The notes: a model not told the origin generated them from the sequence alone. DNA of 17,858 nt from Flammeovirgaceae bacterium UBA2786 (GCA_002352225.1 DEIA01000001.1:1-17858), one strand, 5' to 3'. Positions 7,580-15,385 are shown, counted from the first letter of the stretch. Made by a program: numbers and translations.

Positions 7580-7617
7580 TTCAAAAATAAAAAAAGCCAC
7601 GCGAAACACGTGGCTTT
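7580..7617 (-). terminator. Rho-independent terminator of the thrS-infC-rpmI-rplT cluster
   Basis: A perfect 9-bp stem (7609-7617 with 7593-7601, AAAGCCACG and CGTGGCTTT) closes a 7-base loop. It is followed on the minus strand by TTTTATTTTT. It lies about 20 bases past the rplT stop codon. The A-rich other side could make it partly bidirectional, but no plus-strand gene ends here. Confidence 0.85.
7582..7589 (-). promoter_or_regulatory. Possible -7 element inside the terminator T-tract
   Basis: TATTTTTG on the minus strand fits TAnnTTTG exactly and overlaps the terminator tail. A start site 4-7 bases on would coincide with the GTG of the 63-residue gene and give an almost leaderless mRNA. 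The match may be an accident of the T-rich tail. Confidence 0.2.
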
Positions 7618-7638
7618 CGATTTGGGGAAATACCCCGA

Positions 7639-7983
7639 TTACTTTACCTTCTTTACCACAGCTTCAAAAGCTGCCGGGTGGTTCATAGCTAAGTCGGCCA
7701 GAACCTTACGGTTAAGATCGATACCTGCCTTATTAATTTTACCCATTAATTCTGAATACGACATACCGTGAAGACGAGCGCCTGCATTGATACGGGCAAT
7801 CCACAAGGTGCGGAACTCGCGTTTCTTAGCTTTGCGATCGCGGTAGGCATACACCAACCCTTTTTCAACTGCATTTTTCGCTACAGTCCATACGTTTTTC
7901 TTACGACCAAAGTATCCTTTGGCTAACTCCAATACGCGTTTGCGTTTGGCTCTTGATGCTACACTGTTTACTGAACGTGGCAT
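7639..7983 (-). CDS. rplT: 50S ribosomal protein L20
   Basis: A 114-residue, very basic ribosomal protein that binds 23S rRNA early in large-subunit assembly. It starts with MPRSVNSVASRAKRKRVLELAKGYFGRKK, here described by its key motifs RAKRKRVL and GYFGRKKNVW. The conserved AYRDRKAKKREFRTLWIARINA core follows, with WIARINAGAR at its end. Length and order match L20 throughout. It is the last gene of the thrS-infC-rpmI-rplT cluster, with a terminator immediately after it. The 143-base gap to rpmI is long for this gene pair and rich in small hairpins. In E. coli and Bacillus, L20 represses its own operon by binding mRNA, so autoregulation here is plausible but not shown. Confidence 0.97.
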   Translation of the reverse strand: MPRSVNSVASRAKRKRVLELAKGYFGRKKNVWTVAKNAVEKGLVYAYRDRKAKKREFRTLWIARINAGARLHGMSYSELMGKINKAGIDLNRKVLADLAMNHPAAFEAVVKKVK

Positions 7984-8126
7984 AAATTTTAATTTTTTGG
8001 CTTTGGCGTTCCGTTATATCGGAATCTTGTTTTGCCAGTGGCCGGGTTAAACATTCTGCCATGCACCTTGCCGGCAGATTAAACACCCCTGAGTTACCGC
8101 AGGGAAACGGTATCCGACTATACGGA
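7984..8126 (-). promoter_or_regulatory. Hairpin-rich spacer between rpmI and rplT (candidate regulatory RNA structure)
   Basis: Within 143 non-coding bases I can draw three clear stems: CCCTG/CAGGG at 8087-8091 and 8100-8104, TCTGCC/GGCAGA at 8055-8060 and 8073-8078, and TTCCG/CGGAA at 8009-8013 and 8020-8024. A weaker GTAT/ATAC stem lies at 8110-8123. rpmI and rplT are usually only tens of bases apart, so a folded spacer suggests an L20-binding site or a processing site. This is inference, since no Rfam-type consensus was recognised. Confidence 0.35.
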
Positions 8127-8327
8127 TTAAACCAGATACGGAAGCATTGGCTTTACATTGCCTTCGTCCACTTTTTTAACAGTGGCGGCATGGCCAAGTC
8201 TTCTTTTCTGTTTAGTCTCTTTTTTTGTCAGGATGTGGCGCTTGTACGCTTTCTTACGTTTGATTTTACCGGTTCCGGTTACTTTAAAACGTTTTTTTGC
8301 CCCTGACTTTGTTTTTAACTTAGGCAT
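8127..8327 (-). CDS. rpmI: 50S ribosomal protein L35
   Basis: A 66-residue basic ribosomal protein of the large subunit. It shows the typical MPKLKTKSGAKKRFKVTGTG start, then the KAYKRHIL segment and a C-terminus ending in KPMLPYLV. Length is normal for L35. It begins 19 bases after the infC stop codon and belongs to the conserved infC-rpmI-rplT cluster. The ATG start is unambiguous because the family begins with MPK(L/M)K. Confidence 0.97.
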   Translation of the reverse strand: MPKLKTKSGAKKRFKVTGTGKIKRKKAYKRHILTKKETKQKRRLGHAATVKKVDEGNVKPMLPYLV

Positions 8328-8346
8328 CTACTTATTTATTTAAAAC

Positions 8347-8919
8347 TTACTTCTTTCCTTTTGGTGCAATCATCATATACATACGCTTGCCTTCCAGTTT
8401 GGGCATTTGTTCTACTTTGCCCAATTCTTCCAATGCCTGCGCAAACTTTAGCAACAGAATTTCTCCGCGCTCTTTATATACAATTGAACGTCCTGCAAAA
8501 TGCACATAGGACTTAACCTTTGCACCTTCCTTCAGGAAGTTCTCAGCATGTTTCACTTTAAAGTTAAAGTCATGATCATCGGTATTGGGCCCAAATCGAA
8601 TCTCTTTCAGGATTGTTTTTTGGGCGTTGGCCTTGATCTCTTTCTGCTTCTTCTTTTGTTCGTACTTAAACTTAGAGTAGTCGATGATTTTGCAAACCGG
8701 AGGATCTGCATTGGGCGAAATCTCTACCAAATCTAATCCTTGCTCTTGTGCCATTTTAATGGCTACCGATGTAGGGTACACATCAACTTTAATGTTTTCA
8801 CCTACCACCCTTACCCGTTGGGCAAGTATGCGCTCGTTTACACGATACGGTTCTTCTACTACTCTCCGCGGGCCTCTGATAAAAGGCCTTGGGCGGTCAC
8901 TACCTGGAAATCCTGCCAC
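8347..8919 (-). CDS. infC: Translation initiation factor IF-3
   Basis: A 190-residue factor that binds the 30S subunit, prevents premature 50S joining and checks the start codon and initiator tRNA. The N-domain (about 22-85) contains EEPYRVNERI and the ISPNADPPVCKIIDYSKFKY motif around 67-86. A lysine-rich linker (86-101) leads to the C-domain (KEIRFGPNTDDHDFNFKVKH to the end). The start is GTG at 8919. No ATG occurs between the in-frame TAA four codons upstream and the conserved region, and the N-terminus without it would be short. Non-ATG starts are well known for infC (AUU in E. coli), although GTG is less discriminating. Transcribed with rpmI and rplT, probably also from its own promoter at 8959-8989. 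Confidence 0.95.
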   Translation of the reverse strand: MAGFPGSDRPRPFIRGPRRVVEEPYRVNERILAQRVRVVGENIKVDVYPTSVAIKMAQEQGLDLVEISPNADPPVCKIIDYSKFKYEQKKKQKEIKANAQKTILKEIRFGPNTDDHDFNFKVKHAENFLKEGAKVKSYVHFAGRSIVYKERGEILLLKFAQALEELGKVEQMPKLEGKRMYMMIAPKGKK

Positions 8920-8958
8920 TCGTTGGGTTTAAATTCTTACTTTTTTAAAAACAGGCTG

Positions 8959-8989
8959 CAAATATCGCGTTTTTTTCTGTTTATCAAAA
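8959..8989 (-). promoter_or_regulatory. Candidate internal promoter for infC-rpmI-rplT
   Basis: The minus strand has TTTTG (8989-8985), an 18-base A-rich spacer and GATATTTG (8966-8959), one base off TAnnTTTG. The predicted start near 8952 gives a leader of about 33 bases. The spacing fits the Bacteroidota consensus well. Confidence 0.45.
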
Positions 8990-9004
8990 TCCTGAAATCT
9001 TGCT

Positions 9005-9073
9005 AACCACATAGGCACATAGTCCACATAAGGAGTCTCGTAAAAGCTATGTTTTTTATGTTTCTGTGTAGTT
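9005..9073. repeat. Imperfect palindromic intergenic repeat between thrS and infC
   Basis: The arm at 9005-9021 (AACCACATAGGCACATA) and the arm at 9057-9073 (TATGTTTCTGTGTAGTT) are inverted copies agreeing at 13 of 17 positions. They are separated by 35 bases that carry further CATA/TATG words. The composition resembles the ACATAG-type dispersed palindromes I associate with Bacteroidota intergenic regions. It starts 14 bases past the thrS stop and has no T-tract, so it is not a standard terminator. Confidence 0.5.
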
Positions 9074-9086
9074 CAAATAAGATGCA

Positions 9087-11024
9087 TCAGGCCGGCAAGG
9101 CAAAATCGGCAGAAAATTGGGCTACAAATTCCTTTAAATCCATAACACCCTGATCGCCCTGCCCATGTTTGCGCACGGCCACTTTACCTTCGGCAGCTTC
9201 TTTTTCGCCCACCAATAGCATAAATGGCACTTTTGTTACCTCTGCATCGCGGATTTTACGGCCTATTTTTTCATTGCGATCGTCCAGAAAGCCCCGTATA
9301 TCTATGTTTTTAAGGGTATCTAAAACCTGCTGACCGTAGTCGTTAAATCGTTCTGAAATTGGCAGAACGGCTATCTGCTCTGGCGCCAGCCACAACGGGA
9401 AGTTGCCCGCACAATGCTCAATCAATACCGCCACAAAACGCTCCATCGAACCAAAAGGCGCGCGGTGAATCATTACCGGAGTATGCTTCTGGTTATCTGA
9501 ACCGATATATTCCAGTTCAAAACGCTGCGGCAACTGGTAATCTACCTGTATGGTGCCCAACTGCCAGCTGCGACCTAAAGCATCCTTTACCATAAAGTCG
9601 AGCTTGGGGCCATAGAAGGCAGCCTCTCCTTTTACAGCCACCGTTTTCAGACCGCGTTCATCAGCAGCTTCCTGAATTTCTTGCTCGGCCCGATCCCACA
9701 AGGCATCTTCACCAATATACTTGGCTTTGTTCTCGGGGTCGCGCAATGAAACCTGGGCGGTGTAATTTTCAAAGCCCAGCGACTTGAACACAAACAGCAC
9801 CAGATCGATTACTTTAATAAACTCTGCCTTCACCTGGTCGGGGCGGCAAAAGATGTGTGCATCGTCTTGCGTAAATCCGCGCACGCGGGTTAACCCGTGT
9901 AGTTCACCGCTTTGTTCATAGCGATATACCGTTCCGAACTCGGCCAACCGGATGGGTAAGTCTTTGTACGAACGCGGTTTTACTTTATAAATCTCGCAGT
10001 GGTGCGGGCAGTTCATCGGTTTAAGTAAGAACTCTTCGTTTTCATCGGGTGTATGAATCGGTTGAAACGAATCTTTGCCATATTTTTCATAGTGGCCCGA
10101 AGTAACATATAACTGCTTGCTGCCAATGTGTGGTGTAACTACGGGGTCGTAACCCGCCCTGATTTGCGCCCTGCGCATAAACTGCTCTAAGCGTTCGCGC
10201 AGAATAGTTCCTTTCGGTAACCACAACGGTAAGCCCTGCCCTACTTTCTCTGAAAAGGCAAACAACTCCAGTTCTTTCCCGAGCTTGCGATGATCGCGTT
10301 TTTTAGCTTCCTCCAAAACATGAAGGTACTCTTCCAGTTCTTTTTGTTTGGGAAATGTGATTCCATAAATGCGCTTCAGCATTTTGTTCTTCTCATCGCC
10401 ACGCCAGTATGCACCGGCAACACTTAACAATTTTATTGCTTTGATTGGACCGGTAGAAGGAATATGCGGCCCGCGACATAAGTCCACAAAGTTACCTTGC
10501 TGGTAAAAAGTTATTGAACCATCAGCCAGGCCATCAATCAACTCAAGTTTATACTCATCACCTTTTTTGGTGAAGTATTCTATGGCTTCTTTTTTGGAAA
10601 TATCGCGCCTTACAAACGGGCTGTTGGTTTTTGCCAGTTCGGTCATTTTCTTTTCAACGGCAGCCAGTTCTTCATCCCCGAAAGGGCGGTCGCCCAGATC
10701 AACATCGTAATAAAACCCGTTTTCGATGGGCGGGCCTATTCCAAATTTTACGCCCGGATAAAGTGCTTCCAGCGCTTCGGCAAACAAGTGTGCCGAAGAA
10801 TGCCAGAAGGCATACTTGCCGCCTTTATCGTTCCAGGTAAATATTTTAATGGCAGCATCGGTGTTTATGGGGCGACTTAAATCCCATATTTCGCCATTTA
10901 CTTCTATAGAAAGTGCATTTCGGGCTAACCCTTCGCTTATGCTTTGCGCGATTTCAATGCCTTTAACACCTGCCGGATACTGCCGGGAAGAACCATCGGG
11001 CAGGGTAATATTTACTACGCTCAT
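9087..11024 (-). CDS. thrS: Threonyl-tRNA synthetase
   Basis: A 645-residue class II aminoacyl-tRNA synthetase that charges tRNA-Thr. Domains in order are an N-terminal TGS domain (1-62), the editing domain with H75/H79 (WHSSAHL) and C183/H187 (DLCRGPH), the catalytic core from ~245 and an anticodon-binding domain from ~540. The catalytic zinc ligands are present: C339 (MNCPHH), H390 (DDAHIF) and H520 (MIHRAPFGS). Motif 2 is in TVYRYEQSGELHGLTRVRG. The protein therefore appears fully active, including removal of mischarged serine. Length equals the family norm. It heads the thrS-infC-rpmI-rplT cluster, with 167 bases before infC. No T-box or operator stem resembling known thrS regulators was found upstream. 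Confidence 0.97.
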   Translation of the reverse strand: MSVVNITLPDGSSRQYPAGVKGIEIAQSISEGLARNALSIEVNGEIWDLSRPINTDAAIKIFTWNDKGGKYAFWHSSAHLFAEALEALYPGVKFGIGPPIENGFYYDVDLGDRPFGDEELAAVEKKMTELAKTNSPFVRRDISKKEAIEYFTKKGDEYKLELIDGLADGSITFYQQGNFVDLCRGPHIPSTGPIKAIKLLSVAGAYWRGDEKNKMLKRIYGITFPKQKELEEYLHVLEEAKKRDHRKLGKELELFAFSEKVGQGLPLWLPKGTILRERLEQFMRRAQIRAGYDPVVTPHIGSKQLYVTSGHYEKYGKDSFQPIHTPDENEEFLLKPMNCPHHCEIYKVKPRSYKDLPIRLAEFGTVYRYEQSGELHGLTRVRGFTQDDAHIFCRPDQVKAEFIKVIDLVLFVFKSLGFENYTAQVSLRDPENKAKYIGEDALWDRAEQEIQEAADERGLKTVAVKGEAAFYGPKLDFMVKDALGRSWQLGTIQVDYQLPQRFELEYIGSDNQKHTPVMIHRAPFGSMERFVAVLIEHCAGNFPLWLAPEQIAVLPISERFNDYGQQVLDTLKNIDIRGFLDDRNEKIGRKIRDAEVTKVPFMLLVGEKEAAEGKVAVRKHGQGDQGVMDLKEFVAQFSADFALPA

Positions 11025-11275
11025 TTAAACTGTACTTTTCAGGAGGGCAAATTTAAAGGTTAGAAGTTAGAAAATGGAGGTTGTTTGTGTTTTGTTGCTC
11101 TTCCTCAATACTTCTGTGTGCTGCAGGCGCGGGTATAGTTATTGTTGATTGCTGAAACTCATTAGCGGGTAACGAGTAAATAGTGTCACCGCTTCGCGGT
11201 TAAATCGGTGGATTTGATAATTATTTCTATAATCATATCAATCCTTCGGACTTAAAACAACCATTAATTATACAA
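11025..11275. other. 251-base intergenic region upstream of thrS
   Basis: It holds the probable thrS promoter (11048-11055) and one compact palindrome. ACCGC-TTC-GCGGT (11188-11200) overlaps an alternative CACCG/CGGTG pairing (11187-11191 with 11206-11210). Neither has a T-tract, so it is not called a terminator for the DUF5686 gene that ends at 11276. The rest shows no coding frame or known RNA. Confidence 0.45.
11048..11055 (-). promoter_or_regulatory. Candidate thrS promoter -7 element
   Basis: TAAATTTG on the minus strand matches TAnnTTTG exactly, 23 bases before the thrS ATG. This predicts a leader of about 15-20 bases. No clear TTTG lies at the expected upstream spacing; TTTTC is the closest. 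Confidence 0.4.
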
Positions 11276-13786
11276 CTAAAGTTGAAGTTGGGCACTAAAC
11301 AATATACCAAACTTGCGTGCGTCCGGATTTTCCAAATAAGAAACCCGATGAATAAAATCGACCCGAAAAATTTTAAAGATATTCTCAACCCCATAACCCA
11401 GTTCAATATATGGTTTGCTGTTCTTAAAATAACCTGGTTGCAAAGCGTCTGCTCCGCTGGGTGTAAATTGCGCAATCAGATTGCGGTTAGATTGCCGCAT
11501 ACCTCCTACCACTACATTGGAAGTGGCCAGCAGGCGCCACTTTAACTTGTTTAGCAACGGAATGCGGTTTAACAAAAAGCCTTCTAAATACTGGCGATAC
11601 TGTATAGATGCATACCGGTCGCTTACAAACTCTCCAAAATTCATCAGGTTGTAAGTAACAGACGAATACACTGGCGATTGGTTGCCTAAGTGAAGTGTAA
11701 GCAGCGGATATGGAATAGCATTAAAAACATACTCTCCCGAAAGGGTAACATGGCCCACACCTAATGGCCCGGTTTTAATGCGCTTGGTAAGGTTAAACCG
11801 CAGTTTGTCGTATTCAAAATCGCTACCGAGCACTCCGTTAAAGCCGTGTGTGTATTTAAGTGTAATAACCGGCCATTTGTTTGTGCCCAGGCTAATGCGA
11901 TCATTATCATCTTGCAAAAAAACTTCATCGCGTGCATAACGCGACTCGACACTTACTTCAGAAGCCTGAAACCGATCATAAATGGTTGATGTTATTTCTC
12001 CCGGATTAAAATATCCAAACTCGTAGGTAGGTTCAAACGACCAATGGCGCACAGAAATTTTTTGCGAGTATCCTTTAAAGATTTCGCGCTGAAAAGCTAC
12101 CCGATATTCGTCTGAATAAAATCCTCTTCGGAAATAGCCCCAGCGGGTGGCGGCCAGAAAGATCGGGTTATCGGCCAGGCTTTCATCATCTACTCCCAGT
12201 CTTCCTAAATCGTGTCTTGCCCGAAAGGAAATTGTTGTCCATCGCTGGCGCGAAAGGATGCGTTGCACAGAGGCCAGATACTTTACACGGTCATCGTCAA
12301 AACCGTATGCCAGTTGCCCTTGTAAAACCCACTTCTTACTAAACTGATAATTGGTTTTAAGTCCTCCCTGCACCCGAAACCCTTCAATGTTATTCCAGGT
12401 AACCAAACTCAGGTATGGGCCCACTTCTACTTTACCCAGATTGTAATATCCATTTACAATAACTTTAAAAATATCGGTATAAGTTTTTACAATGGGAATG
12501 TTGCGCAGGGTGTCAATCATTTTATACACGTTGCGCTCGGTTTCAGAAAGCGGTTCGTGGCGTAGCGAATCCCAATGCTTGTCTTCTTCCAGGCGGGCAT
12601 CTTCTGCTAACTCAATTGAGCGTTCATAAAACCCCGGGTTATGGGGTTTATTGGTTATTATATTTTTGTTGCTGGTGTAAAACTTAGCCAGCATACCCGG
12701 GTTCGATTTTCCAATTTGTTCAACATCTATTAACACCCGGTTTTTAATAGGAACCCATGCACCTAAATCTGTTTTAGTGAGTTCTTGTTGAATGCGGATT
12801 TTATCTACGAAGTTCAGATTGGCTTGTTTACCCATGGCAGCATCGATCTGTTTAAGGGCAAAGTCTGCTTTCGTTATCCAGATGGTTCCGGTAAAAGCCA
12901 AATCTTGCGGGCTGCGTGGGAAGAAATCTAGCCGGTAACAATAATCATCACCTATATAAAGACTGTCGGTTAAGTCGTAATCGTAATAGATACGCCATCC
13001 ATCGGCAATAGGCGAAACAAATTCTTTGCTTAAAATATTTAACCAGTTCTGGTAAAAGTTATACTCCTGAAAAGAGGAACCAATCATTTGTGTAACGGTT
13101 GTTCCATCTTCTACTCCTATACCGCTGATTTTGGTTTTAAGAATGTGTTCTTTCTTAAGCGAGGGATTGTCTCGGTAGTAAATCTTAGAAACACTTTCGG
13201 TAATAAACAGAGGTAGAATGGGTTTACCATCTTCACCGGCAATACGCTCTACACTATCCAGCACCTGGGTAATGCGTTTCACTATCTTTCGCTCTCTGAA
13301 TTTTTCAGTAAGATTATCTACATCAATTTCAATTTTGGTGTAGGTATCGTACTCGTAGGCAGTAAGTTTGCGTTTATCGTTTTTGTTTTTGTTGCGAACC
13401 ACATTACGCAGCACCTCAAAGGCCGGATTTTCGCCTGCCTTTATAACAACTTCCTGCAGGTTGGTTACATCTTCTTCCAATTGAAAGTTAATAGTTTGCT
13501 GTACCCCGCGTTTAATGCCTTTACTGCGCGACTTATACCCGATGTAAGAGGCTATAATGGTATCGGTGGGGTGTTGTGTTTTAATTAAAAAGTTTCCATC
13601 GAAATCGGTAGTAGAACCGATTGATGTTCCTTTAAAAACCACATTGGCAAATGGAATGGGATCGCCCGAAGCGGCATCGGTTACTTTTCCCTGCACGATA
13701 GTTTCCTGGGCATTTGCCAGAAATACATTTGCCCACATGGCCGCCAGCATAATCAGCAATGCTTTCAAACGGTCTTTTCTTCCCAC
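11276..13786 (-). CDS. DUF5686-type outer-membrane protein with carboxypeptidase-like regulatory domain
   Basis: An 836-residue exported protein. The signal peptide (cleavage likely after NVFLANA near residue 26) follows a GTG start. Residues ~30-115 form a carboxypeptidase-D-regulatory-like beta sandwich (VQGKVTDAASGDPIPFANV, TTDFDGNF, YIGYKS), the same domain found at the start of SusC-like proteins. The following VVIKAGENPAFEVLRNVV and LTAYEYDTYTKIEID segments are characteristic of the DUF5686 family. The C-terminal two-thirds alternate polar and aromatic residues as in an outer-membrane beta barrel (for example FRVQGGLKTNYQFSKKW, VSYLENPDARKFGILF). There is no TonB plug domain, so it is not a SusC/TonB receptor. 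Its function is unknown. It is transcribed alone or after the SanA-like gene, 82 bases away. Confidence 0.8.
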   Translation of the reverse strand: MGRKDRLKALLIMLAAMWANVFLANAQETIVQGKVTDAASGDPIPFANVVFKGTSIGSTTDFDGNFLIKTQHPTDTIIASYIGYKSRSKGIKRGVQQTINFQLEEDVTNLQEVVIKAGENPAFEVLRNVVRNKNKNDKRKLTAYEYDTYTKIEIDVDNLTEKFRERKIVKRITQVLDSVERIAGEDGKPILPLFITESVSKIYYRDNPSLKKEHILKTKISGIGVEDGTTVTQMIGSSFQEYNFYQNWLNILSKEFVSPIADGWRIYYDYDLTDSLYIGDDYCYRLDFFPRSPQDLAFTGTIWITKADFALKQIDAAMGKQANLNFVDKIRIQQELTKTDLGAWVPIKNRVLIDVEQIGKSNPGMLAKFYTSNKNIITNKPHNPGFYERSIELAEDARLEEDKHWDSLRHEPLSETERNVYKMIDTLRNIPIVKTYTDIFKVIVNGYYNLGKVEVGPYLSLVTWNNIEGFRVQGGLKTNYQFSKKWVLQGQLAYGFDDDRVKYLASVQRILSRQRWTTISFRARHDLGRLGVDDESLADNPIFLAATRWGYFRRGFYSDEYRVAFQREIFKGYSQKISVRHWSFEPTYEFGYFNPGEITSTIYDRFQASEVSVESRYARDEVFLQDDNDRISLGTNKWPVITLKYTHGFNGVLGSDFEYDKLRFNLTKRIKTGPLGVGHVTLSGEYVFNAIPYPLLTLHLGNQSPVYSSVTYNLMNFGEFVSDRYASIQYRQYLEGFLLNRIPLLNKLKWRLLATSNVVVGGMRQSNRNLIAQFTPSGADALQPGYFKNSKPYIELGYGVENIFKIFRVDFIHRVSYLENPDARKFGILFSAQLQL

Positions 13787-13803
13787 ACGTAAACTTTAGA
13801 TTT

Positions 13804-13811
13804 CAAAATTA
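13804..13811 (-). promoter_or_regulatory. Candidate -7 element for the DUF5686 gene
   Basis: TAATTTTG on the minus strand matches TAnnTTTG exactly, 17 bases before the GTG start. A leader of about 10 bases would result. No good -33 element is seen at the usual spacing. Confidence 0.35.
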
Positions 13812-13868
13812 GCAATTTATACGGAGTAAGGGCCTGTAGGTATTCACGCTGTAACAATAATAATTTTA

Positions 13869-14519
13869 TTACATCTGAATGGGTTCCTTTTCGCCCAAAT
13901 GGCGGGGTGTGGTACCCAATAAATATAAATCGAGTACGGCCTTGGCCCGCGCCAGGTATTCGCGTGCATATACCCGTGCGGCTGTTTCGCGGTTGGGTTC
14001 GCTGGCTACCAGAGCCACTGCATTTACATCGTAATAATCGCTGATAAATAATGCCCGGTAGCTATGAAATGGTTGTGTAATAATAGTGATGTTATCTTGC
14101 CCGAAAATTTCTTTGCACCGTACAATTGAATCGAGTGTACGCAGGCCGGCATAATCAAGTGTAATGGCTGCAATGGGCACGCCAAGCTTCACCAATGCTT
14201 TTTGCATTTCTAAAGGTTCGTTGTAATAGCGTGTGCGGTTATCGCCACTTACTATAAAATGAACAATCTTTCCCTGCTTATAGAGTTCGGCTGCCGTTTG
14301 CATACGGTTTTGAAAAAATGGATTGGGTGCACCGTTCGTTAATTTATGACTGGTGCCTAACACAAGCGCCACACCGCTATCGGGCAGGTGGCGGTAATCG
14401 CGTAACACCCGGCTTTGCGTACTGGTAACTACCCACAAATTAGTGAGCCCGATAATCAGAATAACAATAATGGAAATACTACTAGTAATGCGGACAATCC
14501 TCTTCCAGCGAACCTTCAT
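13869..14519 (-). CDS. SanA/YdcF-family (DUF218) membrane-anchored protein
   Basis: A 216-residue protein with one N-terminal signal-anchor helix (~11-31) and a periplasmic domain of the DUF218 fold. Conserved family segments are ALVLGTSHKLTNGAPNPFF (51-69), FIVSGDN (88-94) followed by YNEP, the DYAGLRTLDS motif (122-131) and IITQPFHSYRALFI (146-159). The DYAGLRTLDS motif and overall length match the SanA branch, associated in enterobacteria with envelope barrier function and vancomycin exclusion at high temperature. The biochemical activity of SanA is not settled. I therefore leave the symbol empty. It lies between the trmH gene (76 bases upstream) and the DUF5686 gene, all on the same strand. 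Confidence 0.85.
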   Translation of the reverse strand: MKVRWKRIVRITSSISIIVILIIGLTNLWVVTSTQSRVLRDYRHLPDSGVALVLGTSHKLTNGAPNPFFQNRMQTAAELYKQGKIVHFIVSGDNRTRYYNEPLEMQKALVKLGVPIAAITLDYAGLRTLDSIVRCKEIFGQDNITIITQPFHSYRALFISDYYDVNAVALVASEPNRETAARVYAREYLARAKAVLDLYLLGTTPRHLGEKEPIQM

Positions 14520-14541
14520 TGATGTTTAGATAAAGCCACCT

Positions 14542-14549
14542 CAAAGGTA
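14542..14549 (-). promoter_or_regulatory. Candidate -7 element for the SanA-like gene
   Basis: TACCTTTG on the minus strand matches TAnnTTTG exactly, 22 bases before the ATG. This suggests the gene has its own promoter although it follows trmH closely. The -33 region is unclear. Confidence 0.4.
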
Positions 14550-14595
14550 ACGAAATGTTTAGAAAGGTTTTCGACCTTGCACATGTTCAAAATAT

Positions 14596-15291
14596 TCAAT
14601 CCGATACTGGTAAGGTTTTCAGAAACTCCCGTTCAATAATTTCGCAACGTTTTACCATTTTACGATACCACTGCAACCGGATTAAATCTTTTTCTGCCTC
14701 GGTGAGTTGCCAGGCAATATCAGATTGCCTTACCCTTGGGATTATAGCCTGCAAACAGAGTGCTGCACTTACCGATATGTTGAGGCTTTCGGTAAAGCCA
14801 TACATGGGAATGTGTACTTTTTCATCGGCATGAGTCAGGGCATAAGCCGAAGTGCCATGTAATTCGTTGCCCATTACAATAGCCAGTTTTTTATCGATGG
14901 CTACATCGTAAATTGATTTGCCATCGGGCGATGGATCGGTAACCAGAATAGTATAACCCCTTTGCTTTAATTCGGCAAAACATTGTTGGGTGCCGGTTTT
15001 TTGCTGGGTGCGATACTTAATCATATCTACCCACTTATACGACCCCTTTAGTACCCTGCGGTTAATGGCATACTTTACTTCGTTTTCGATAATGTGAATA
15101 TCCTGCAAACCCATACACTCGCACGTGCGGATTACCGCGCTTGCATTTTGCGATTGAAAAATTTCTTCCAGCACTACCGTAACGTGTCGGGTGCGCTTAT
15201 CCAGCACCTGATTTACAAATTCTTTCTTATGATCGGTAATGTAGTTAGCCAGATGTTGGGTTAACAATTGATTGCGCTTAAACTCGGTCAT
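14596..15291 (-). CDS. trmH: tRNA (guanosine-2'-O)-methyltransferase, TrmH/SpoU family
   Basis: A 231-residue SPOUT methyltransferase. TrmH methylates the 2'-O of G18 in tRNA using S-adenosylmethionine bound in a deep trefoil knot. Motif 1 is SQNASAVIRTCECMG with N49 and R55, motif 2 is IVMGNELHGTS with E143, and motif 3 is IPMYGFTESLNISVSAAL with S169 and N171. The short N-terminal and C-terminal helices and the length resemble E. coli TrmH (229 residues) rather than TrmB- or RlmB-like paralogues. A frame-open TTG exists 18 bases upstream (15309), but the predicted promoter -7 element covers it, so the ATG at 15291 is preferred. It is divergent to the M15 peptidase gene. Confidence 0.88.
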   Translation of the reverse strand: MTEFKRNQLLTQHLANYITDHKKEFVNQVLDKRTRHVTVVLEEIFQSQNASAVIRTCECMGLQDIHIIENEVKYAINRRVLKGSYKWVDMIKYRTQQKTGTQQCFAELKQRGYTILVTDPSPDGKSIYDVAIDKKLAIVMGNELHGTSAYALTHADEKVHIPMYGFTESLNISVSAALCLQAIIPRVRQSDIAWQLTEAEKDLIRLQWYRKMVKRCEIIEREFLKTLPVSD

Positions 15292-15306
15292 TCTTACGGG
15301 GTTATT

Positions 15307-15337
15307 CAAAGTTCGGAAAGCCTATGAATTGTTCAAC
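15307..15337 (-). promoter_or_regulatory. Candidate trmH promoter
   Basis: The minus strand has GTTG (15337-15334), a 19-base spacer and GAACTTTG (15314-15307), one base off TAnnTTTG. The predicted start near 15301 lies about 10 bases before the ATG at 15291 and excludes the upstream TTG as the start codon. Confidence 0.4.
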
Positions 15338-15385
15338 TTTATAATTAATAACATTCTGATAAAGAGCGGGTCGGCTACTTTTTTA

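Noticed and set aside
14562..14578. AAGGT-ACCTT hairpin after trmH as terminator
   Set aside because: The stem is only 5 bp, and the following bases on the minus strand are TCTAAAC rather than a T-tract.
15292..15309. TTG at 15309 as the trmH start codon
   Set aside because: The likely promoter -7 element covers it, and the family-length protein begins at the ATG at 15291.
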